A DNA stretch of 64,000 nt from Trileptium ribeirensis. Taxonomy: Eukaryota > Nematoda > Enoplea > Enoplida > Thoracostomopsidae. The notes under the pieces are model-generated. The model saw nothing but the letters and a program-made list of their open reading frames with translations. It had not been told where the DNA came from and did no database searches. The stretch's first letter is position 1, and each line of letters starts with the position of its first letter. The translations under genes were made by a program, and so were the position numbers. Shown here in pieces: positions 56,597-64,000 of the stretch. The DNA lies in contig JASANE010020418.1 of NCBI GenBank assembly GCA_030248225.1, positions 1 through 64,000 of the forward strand. The letters are read 5' to 3'.

Positions 56597-58029
56597 ATCG
56601 CAGAATATAGTTGGTTTATTCAATTTAGTCTGAACTGGTCCAAATCATGGAAAGTTCCCTAAGGAGCAGTCTGGCTGTATCACTATCACGTGGTGATGTA
56701 AAAATTGAGCTAATGTATTATGTTTAGTCGACATTATTCTGTATTGGCCAATCGGGCTTTCTAGAAAAACGCAATATATAATACACCTTACAATACATTA
56801 ATGACTGTGTGTCAAACCTCATTTGGTCACATTTCAAATCCGTGGGACCCTTTATTTTACCTTCCGATGAACAAAAGGCAGTTATTTAAATTTTTTTAAT
56901 AAATCGCAACTTTCCAAAGAATTGTAATTTCATGGGTCATATTTTGTCTGGCATCTCGCTAATGGAGAGGGGCCCCCTCCCATAGTCGGCCATCCCCTGG
57001 TTCACGGCGAGGTCGTCCTTGGCCCCACATTGCAAGTTTCGGCGAAATTGAGCCGGGAACAGTTCCCTTCTCGTGCGCCACTCGCCACAAATTTTGACAA
57101 TATCTAAATGCTAATTCGATGCTGTATGCCCAAGCGATGGTCGCATTGCAGGCACACAGCACAAATATTCTTTCATCGTGTTCAGCAACATCCAATACTA
57201 TAGACCTATTTTATCACTCTACGAACAAATAGATTGGAAATTGTAATTTTTGTTTCTCAGGTAATGTAGGATGCATTGTGACAAATTTATCTGTTCTATT
57301 GTTAAATATAGTCTCTTCCAAATTTAATCTGTTGAATTGGATTACGGTATGTATTTACTTACGCCCTGTAGTATGTGCAAAAATTGGAAAACAGTGCTTA
57401 GGCTTAGGCTTATAGAAGTGGTCTTACCACAAGTTTAGAGGGGAACATCATCAAAGGGGACACTGTATGTACATGTGTTGTATCAATATAATATATGTAA
57501 AGTTGCACCTCGTGTTTTATTGGAGGCGATGACAATTTAATTAATAGGTCAGACCTTGGGAGGAGATGTTTGTATGTGACCAACAATTCACCGGCCGATA
57601 TGAGGTATCAACCATTTATATTCCTGCATCACGCGTAAACCTGTCCTATCTGTCGCTGTCAAACAAGCTTGTTCCTTCCGATCATCCACTGCATCATTTA
57701 TTTTTGGCTGAGGACAATACCATATATAAATTGTCTCTTGGTGTAACAATCATACTAGAGTTTGAGTTGTGTGTTACGTGACTTTCAATTTTATTAATTG
57801 ACGGAGGCAAGACGAGCCACCGAAGGTGGCGAGTCGCAGCCGGAGGCGTACATTTAACTTTATATATATCAATATACTAGACGCAAAATTTCAATTTTCT
57901 CTGTGACTTTTTTTTGTTTGTCACAGACAGGTCTGCAGGTTGAACGCCTGGGCCGATTTTAGAAATTTTTTTTTCTTCGTGTTGCATATTCTCTTGCGGA
58001 GTGCCCTTTCATTGAGCACTTTTTTCTAC
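56597..58029. other. Intergenic, no gene seen
   Basis: No gene was recognised. 57809-57842 contains a short hairpin, GCCACC-GAA-GGTGGC, within a GC-richer tract CGGAGGCAAGACGAGCC...CGGAGGCG. Nothing else stands out. Confidence 0.4.
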
Positions 58030-58039
58030 GAAAATTGCT

Positions 58040-58350
58040 TTGTACTCAAAATTAAGCAAATGTTGCTCAAACTTAGGGATTTTTGCCATTTTTTCAGCTT
58101 TTTCACCGCATCTCGACAACCGTTCGTGCTATTTCGGCGATTTTTTTACATAAAATGTATTTTCACGTTTTCTAAACAGCTGTATATAGCTGATTGACGT
58201 GTTTCATCTCTTTCCTTAAAAATTAAGCAAATTCTCTTAAAATTGACTTAGGGAAACCTAAGTTCATCATATCTCGACAACCGTTCGTGCTATCTCGGTC
58301 ATTTTTTGACATAACATGTACCTTCACGTTTTCTAAAAGACTGTATTTTG
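58040..58350 (+). repeat. Two-copy direct repeat, about 160-180 bp
   Basis: Both copies carry AAAATTAAGCAAAT, a CTTAGGG block, ATCTCGACAACCGTTCGTGC, then ACATAA and TTCACGTTTTCTAAA (first copy 58046-58185, second 58221-58345). They are diverged by substitutions and indels. No coding function was seen. Confidence 0.75.
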
Positions 58351-58960
58351 CGATGGTCAGTAGATATTTGTGCGTTATGTGTAGTCAGTCATATATATAC
58401 CTTTACTGTAACATGTACCTATGTTGGGTTGTATGTTTTGTTTACCTGCTCAACACTGCGTTTTTAGCATGCCGTAGTTCATTTTGCTTAATATTTTAAT
58501 AATAGTCGAAATTAAAGTAGTAGTATAACTTTACTACGGATAATTATTTTTGATTTCTCCTTAAATCACAACATACGTCACAGGGAGATTCTAAATTTTG
58601 TAAACCTCGGGCTCTGTGGACGGGTCGGAATTCGAACGAACAGCCATAAGTAGTGTTGTTCCATTGAGCTTTTCTTTTGTTTTTTAATTACGTTAGCTTG
58701 CGCAAACAAGAAACTTGGTTTCTGAATTACGATCCGTAATGATGCCAGCATTGTGGTGAACGAGTTATTGATCATATTTTCAGCTGGACGTAGCACGGGA
58801 TTGTTCTTTATTTAATGTAGAATCTTGACCCTTGGTGTTCTGATGTTTATCTTTACTACTATCAGATTTTGTGCTGCCGCTATTTTGCTTGCTTCGTATG
58901 TGAATTTAAGTCTATGAATAATATTAATATTCCTGTTTAAGAACGCGATGATTGTTTTAG

Positions 58961-59188
58961 GTGGCCTCATCAGGCGTTGCCAGTGGTGCTGTTAATCCTG
59001 GAGCAGCGAGCGCAGCAGATCAGCAGGCGAACGGAAACAACGAAAATTGTGGTGGTGGTGGTCCTAAGCGTAAAGAAATCTATCGCTATGACGCGCCATG
59101 GACCCTTTATTCGATGAACTGGAGCATGAGACCTGACAAAAAGTTTCGACTGGCGATAGGAAGCTTCATTGAAGAGTATAGTAATAAG
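58961..59188 (+). CDS. DCAF7: DCAF7/WDR68 homologue, coding exon with N-terminal region
   Basis: This exon encodes 76 residues. It opens with an Ala/Gly/Asn-rich stretch and then reads [20 protein letters not shown] and [20 protein letters not shown], the conserved start of DCAF7 (WDR68), a WD40 adaptor that binds DYRK1A/HIPK2 kinases and the CUL4-DDB1 ubiquitin ligase. An in-frame TAG (58958-58960) sits just before it and doubles as an AG acceptor (TGTTTTAG), so translation begins in an unseen upstream exon. The exon ends at AAG followed by GTAAGA (59189), a phase-0 donor. The residues before KRKEIY are longer than in vertebrate DCAF7. Identity is well supported. Confidence 0.88.
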
Positions 59189-60869
59189 GTAAGATAAGAA
59201 GCGGATAGACGAAAATTTAGGTATGTACGTATTAAATTCCAGATGGACAGATATATCTTTAAATGAGCCCGGATTTCTCAAATATCACTTAGCGCGCAAA
59301 AAAACTTTTTGGCAGGTGTTACGCATCCGTCACTAGATCCATAGATTTTTTACGTTGTTATTTGATTATACGTAATGTAACTACGTGTAGTTGTGTATAT
59401 CTGCAAGTTTTATGATTTAGATACAATCATGTTTTGTAACTGATCGCATAAAATATGTTGCTTTTTAACACGTTCATAGTTTGACCATATGGTATACCCT
59501 TACATTTATATTTTATCGCATCCCAGAGGCTGCGTATCAACAAACACAACACACTTGTCAAGGGCTATAGGTTCACTAAACATTATTTTTTGGTATTCTA
59601 ATGGATATATTGTGTTTTAATGGTGGCTTATTTCAAAGGTTCCTACGTACCCACAAAACATTGGCGTTGCCTACTGCCACTGCCTGTCGCCCCGAAATTG
59701 TGGCGAACATAAAATGTGTCCCCTATGAAATCTTGGGGGTCAAAATGTACACCCCCCGACGCACAATATACTGGCGGGAAATTTGTTTTATATATATATC
59801 CCCACCTCCCTTACCTCCCCCCACCGCCCTCCCCCCGAACGTGCACAGCCCGCACTCAATTGCGGATGCGTTACTAGACTAGACTAGAACAAAATACAAA
59901 AGCATATTATGGTGCTTGGAACACGGGCAAGCAAGCAACGTTAAAAATCTCTAAACTGCCTAGTTTCCGGCATCATGTTCAAAAAATTTCAGAAACCCAC
60001 AAATATTTTGAGTATAATGTTAAACAGACTCAATTTGAGAATACAATTGTCATACATGATCATGGGGTGGAGGTATACTGCCCTGGGATGTGGGACTCTC
60101 AGCGTGAAGCACCAACCCCGCTTGCATGTCGCTCTACCACGTCCCTGGCGGTGCCGAAGCGGAGCTGTATTTCCCAGCAACCGGTAGAAACCCGTGGGAA
60201 GTTGAAGGCCGAGTCTCTTGGGAATGGGTAAACGGTTCATGGAATTTATGATTCCCATAAGGTAAAACAGGGAAAATCCTGGAAAATCGCTAAGAATGCT
60301 GGCATTTCACACTCACTGATATTATGTTTCTCTCCTTTCAGATGTTGCCGGCCTCACCACTGAGCGATTCCTGCTTAACTACTGCATTATTTGTCAAATA
60401 ATCTTGAACTCTAATAGCTATCCAAAATATATACAAAACATTATAAATGATTTACACACAGATCTTGACGTTACCACGGGTTTCGAGGCCTTCGCGGACA
60501 GACTGTTGGGATCTAGGACTTTAAGCATGTATTGTATATAAGGGAGCGCGCACAATGGGCAAACATATTGCCATGAGCATCTGCTCACCTGATATTGTGT
60601 AGTCATTTTCTTTAATTGAACAAATGTTATCGAATTTGTCTTTCCTACCACATTATATAATAAAACTTCTAGTTTAATTTATAAATCTGTCGGATTTTAA
60701 AGAATACTGGCCACTACACAAAAATGTGTCTCTGGACTACAAAAGGATTAAAAAGGTAGAATTATTAATTAGCATTCCGACTCGGGTATTTCTATGCTTT
60801 GGTGAATCCGGGACTCGATATTTACTGACTTATGCCTGATAATACAGTTTATTGTGTTTTGACTTCTAG
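59189..60869 (+). other. DCAF7: DCAF7 intron
   Basis: A 1681-bp intron with GTAAGA donor and TTCTAG acceptor. From about 60190 onward it forms the left arm of the inverted duplication. A GC-richer stretch with short C runs lies at 59690-59880. No other gene was seen inside. Confidence 0.7.
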
Positions 60870-60971
60870 GTTCAAATTGTTCAACTTGATGAAGATCTTG
60901 GAGAATTTTGTCAACGAGCGATGTTTGACCATCCATATCCGACAACGAAAATAATGTGGATACCGGATTCC
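60870..60971 (+). CDS. DCAF7: DCAF7/WDR68 homologue, next coding exon
   Basis: This is a 102-bp, phase-0 exon between acceptor TGACTTCTAG and donor GTAAGT. It encodes 34 residues: VQIVQLDEDLGEFCQRAMFD then HPYPTTKIMWIPDS. This follows directly on the previous exon in the DCAF7 family, where NKVQ is followed by a GLDE-like block and the very conserved FDHPYPTTKLMWIPD. The intron between the exons is 1681 bp. The rest of the WD40 propeller is not in the window. A decayed inverted copy of this exon lies at about 63230-63335. Confidence 0.9.
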
Positions 60972-61084
60972 GTAAGTTACTTACGGTTAGTCTTGGAATC
61001 GATATGACGTTTATATTTAGAGTTTTCACGTAAACTTTTAGTTCAAATATAACTGTACTGTAGGGAGTACACATATGAAAGCTA

Positions 61085-62262
61085 AAATGCTAAATGATAA
61101 ATGCCGATGCCTCTTTTTTGTTTTTCGATTAAGGCTCCGGTTCTAGAGTTATGGGTTTGAGGTATGGCACCCTCGTGGTTCCTCGAGCCAAAATTTGTTA
61201 TGAGGTCTTGGACGGCTGAAAAGTTTCACTTGGGGTTTTCGTACATGGGAAACTCATTGCCGGTTTGGTTTTATTCTAAAACCTATGGTTTCGTCGGTGC
61301 GGGTTCTTGGCGCGCCCATGGTTTGGGGTCTGAGGTCAAAATTAGGTTTTTTACCAAATTTTAGTATCCTTCACGGAAGCAAGGTTATTTTTTATCTTAA
61401 CTTTTGAATTTTTTTCTGTGCTTTGTTTTATTTCATAGTAAAATCCTAGATGCCGGTGCTTCGTCTTTGTTTGTAGATTAAGGTTCCGGGTCTGCAGTTA
61501 TGAGGTTTGAGGTATGGCACCCTCGTGGTTCCTCGACCCAAAATTCCAACATTTGTTCTGACGTCCTGGGCGGCTGAAAATTATAACTTGGGGGTCTCGG
61601 GCATGTGAGACTCATTGCCGGTGTTGGTTTTACTCTGCGACCTATGGATAGAGGGGTATTAGTGCTCCCATGGTTCGGGGTCAGAGGTCAAAATCGGGGT
61701 TTATTACCCCATTTTAGTACCACCCTTCATGGAAGCAAGGTTATTTTTATCGTAACGTTCGAATTTTTTTCTCTGGTTGGTTTTATTTTATAGTAAAATG
61801 ATAAATGCCTATGCATCTTCTTTGTTTTTCGATTAAGGCTCCGGTTCTTAAGTTATGGGGTTTGAGGTATGGCACCATCGTAGTTCCTCGACCCAAAATT
61901 TGAAAATTTGTTCTGAGGTCCTGGACGGCTGAAAAGTCTCACTAGGGGTTTTCGGGCATGGGAAACTCATTGCCGGTGTTGGTTTTAATCTGCAACCCAT
62001 GATTTCGTCGGTGTGGGTTCATGGCACTTCCATGGTTTGGGGTCTGAGGTCAAAATTAGGTTTTTTACCTCATTTTAGTATCCTTCATGGAAGCAAGGTT
62101 AGTTTTATATTAACTTTCGAATTTTTTTCTGTACTTGGTTTTATTTCATAGTAAAATCCTAGATGCCGGTGCTTCGTCTTTGTTTGTAGATTAAGGTTCC
62201 GGGTCTGCAGTTGTGAGGTTTGAGGTATGGCACCCTCGTGGTTCCTCGACCCAAAATTAGAA
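61085..62262 (+). repeat. Alternating tandem array, about 356-bp units (A-B-A-B)
   Basis: Unit starts are near 61085 (A), 61441 (B), 61796 (A) and 62153 (B, partial). A units read CGATTAAGGCTCCGGTTCT and B units read GTAGATTAAGGTTCCGGGTC. All share GGTTTGAGGTATGGCACC, TGGTTCCTCGA, and GGGTTTTCGGGCATGGGAAA-like blocks. A and B types alternate, so the real period is a dimer of about 710 bp. Confidence 0.85.
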
Positions 62263-64000
62263 ACCCCCCATGAATGAGACGAGATACAGAAAAAAAATTC
62301 GAAAGTTATATAAAACTAACCTTGCTTCCTAGTACCGCCCCCCCCAGCCCGGACTTCCTATGCGGCTGAAAAGTTCATTTACTTTTCGCCTCCAGACCTA
62401 GACTTTTCTTTTGGGGTGAGAGACTTCATTTCCCTTTCTCACCCTCTAGACCGGAGCCTATCGAACAAAAGTGTAGTTTTCTTTTCTACCCACAAGAGAA
62501 AATTCAACCCGTAAAAACCTCTCGTGGAAGGTCAAGTATAGCCCATTTCCTCCTGGGCCTCCCCTCCGTAGCCGGTCCCCGGGAGCCCCCGGCCGCCCCT
62601 CACAAATGTTGAAATTTTGGGGATAGAGAAGGGACCACAGAGGGTCCCATTGCTCAAACCTCATAACTGCAGACCCGGAACCTTAATCTACAAACAAAGA
62701 CGAAGCACCGGCATTCTCAATTTTATGAAATGAACAGGAGAGCAAACAGAAAAAAAAATTCAAAAGTTACAGTAAAAAATAACCCTTGCTTACAGTGAAG
62801 GATACTAAAATTTGGTAAAAAACCTAATTTTGACCTCAGAGACCCCGAACCCATGAGCGCGGGAAGACCCCGCACCGACGAAACCATCGGTTTTAAGAAT
62901 AAAACCAAACGCGGCAAGTAGTTTCCCATGTACAAAAAACCCCAAGTGAAACTTTTCAAAAGATCAACAACAAAGCATACCAAATCAAATTTTGGCTCGA
63001 GGAACCACGAGGGTGCCATCCCTGGGATACCCATGGCGTTTAGAACCGGAGCCTTAATTTAAAAACAGAAAAGAGGCCGTGGCATTTATCATTTAGCATT
63101 TTAGCTTTCATATGTGTTCTTCCTCCCGTACAGTTATATTTGAACTAAAAGTTTACGTGAAAACTCTAAATATAAACGTCATATAAATTCCACACTCATT
63201 AGCATAAGTGACTTCTGCAATACAGTATGCACCTTATTTTCAAAGTAGGATATGGATGGTCAAACATCGCTCGTTGACGAAACCCTATAACCTCTTCATC
63301 AATTAGTTGAACATGATTTTGAACCTAGAAGTCAAAACACAATAAACTGTATTATCAGGCATAAGTCAGTAAATATCAAGTCCCGGATTCACCGGAACAT
63401 CGAAATACCCCAAGATCGGAATGCTGATTAATAATTCTACCTTTTTAATCCTTTTGTAGTCCAGAGACACATTTTTGTGTAGTAGACAGTGTTATTTTTG
63501 ATCCGACAGATTTCTAAATTAAACTAGAAAGTTTATTCTATAATGCGTAGGTTAAAGACAAATTCGATAACATTTGTTCAATTAAAAAAAATGACTACAC
63601 AATATCAGGTGACGAATGTGTTCATGGCAATATGTTTGCCCATTGTGCGCGCTCCCTTATATACGATCGATGCTTAAAGTCCTCGACTGCAACAGTATGA
63701 CACCAAAGGCCTGGGAAACCAGTGACAAGCATCAGAGAAATATGTATGTAAATCATTTATAATGTTTTGTATATTCAAGATAGCTTGTTTTTCAGTTCAA
63801 GATTATTTGACAAATAATGCAGTAGTTAACAACAATCACTCAGTGGTGAGGCCGACGACAGCTGAAAGGAGAGAATCAAAATATCAGTGAGTGTGAAATG
63901 CCAGCATTCTTAGCGATTTTCCAGGAGTTTCCCTGTTTTACCTTATCCCAAAAATAAATTCCATGAACCGTTTACCGAGTTGCAGAGACTCGGCCTTCAA
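62263..64000 (-). repeat. Right arm of large inverted duplication
   Basis: Reverse-complement counterpart of the left arm. It holds a B-type unit (about 62650-62720), an A-type unit (62745-63110), the decayed exon copy (63230-63335), and mirrored intron sequence to the end of the window. At 62330-62640 it contains extra sequence with C runs that has no counterpart in the left arm. Confidence 0.85.
63231..63335 (-). pseudogene. Decayed inverted copy of the DCAF7 exon
   Basis: On the minus strand, TTGACTTCTAG still precedes the copy and the frame remains open. It reads FRQRAMFDHPYPT where the real exon reads FCQRAMFDHPYPT. The first half is rearranged (VQNHVQLIDEEVIG), and MWIPDS with its GTAAGT donor is replaced. 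No functional splice donor is left, so this is a pseudo-exon. Confidence 0.8.

Larger units (their letters stand above)
60190..62262 (+). repeat. Left arm of large inverted duplication
   Basis: Matches the reverse complement of about 62270-64000. At the outer edge, TTGAAGGCCGAGTCTCT (60200) mirrors the end of the window. The arm includes the 3' part of the DCAF7 intron, the 34-codon exon and most of the alternating tandem array. The right arm probably continues past the window. Confidence 0.85.

Overview
This is AT-rich nuclear DNA from a multicellular animal. The evidence is a spliced host gene (two coding exons of the WD40 protein DCAF7/WDR68 with GT-AG borders), a tRNA-derived SINE, APE-endonuclease LINEs, Ty3/gypsy LTR elements and non-autonomous DNA transposons with family-specific target-site duplications. 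I cannot name the species. An invertebrate with a large repeat-rich genome fits. There are no operons, no CRISPR arrays and no intact RNA genes. Most of the window is transposable elements in several states of decay, often nested.

Layout. 0-16 kb: two inverted 1.5-kb arms (about 600-2120 and 10113-11680) flank an LTR-like repeat, a broken gypsy-type gag and a Harbinger-like MITE; two more LTR-like copies lie at 14.6-15.9 kb. 16.9-22.6 kb: a complete but dead minus-strand Ty3/gypsy element with both LTRs, gag, protease, RT, RNase H and integrase, carrying a MITE in pol and an internal duplication. 24-29.5 kb: a solo-LTR-like copy, a SINE and tandem repeats. 29.5-31.2 kb: a 5'-truncated minus-strand LINE. 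31.6-35.4 kb: minus-strand remnants of an unrecognised protein, split by a 796-bp hAT-type MITE with a perfect 8-bp target duplication. 36-55 kb: RNase-H LINE fragments, two CR1/Jockey-like LINEs, and several copies of a hAT-like element whose ends are rich in CCGGAA. 56-58.5 kb: a small hAT-like MITE and direct repeats. 58.9-64 kb: DCAF7 exons, followed by a roughly 356-bp alternating tandem array and an inverted duplication that carries a decayed copy of the second exon.

The only supported host gene is DCAF7. All other coding sequence is transposon-derived or unrecognised, and nearly all of it has frameshifts, stops or lost catalytic residues.

The most unusual signals are: (1) a LINE ORF2 tail present twice, with one copy (about 44.88-45.43 kb) looking like the other after scattered 1-3 base deletions, most simply explained as unpolished long-read sequence in the assembly; (2) the inverted DCAF7 duplication, whose arms differ in blocks rather than by scattered point changes; (3) a hAT-like element with long inverted arms enclosing a LINE RNase H fragment. 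I saw no undescribed cellular system with convincing coding support.
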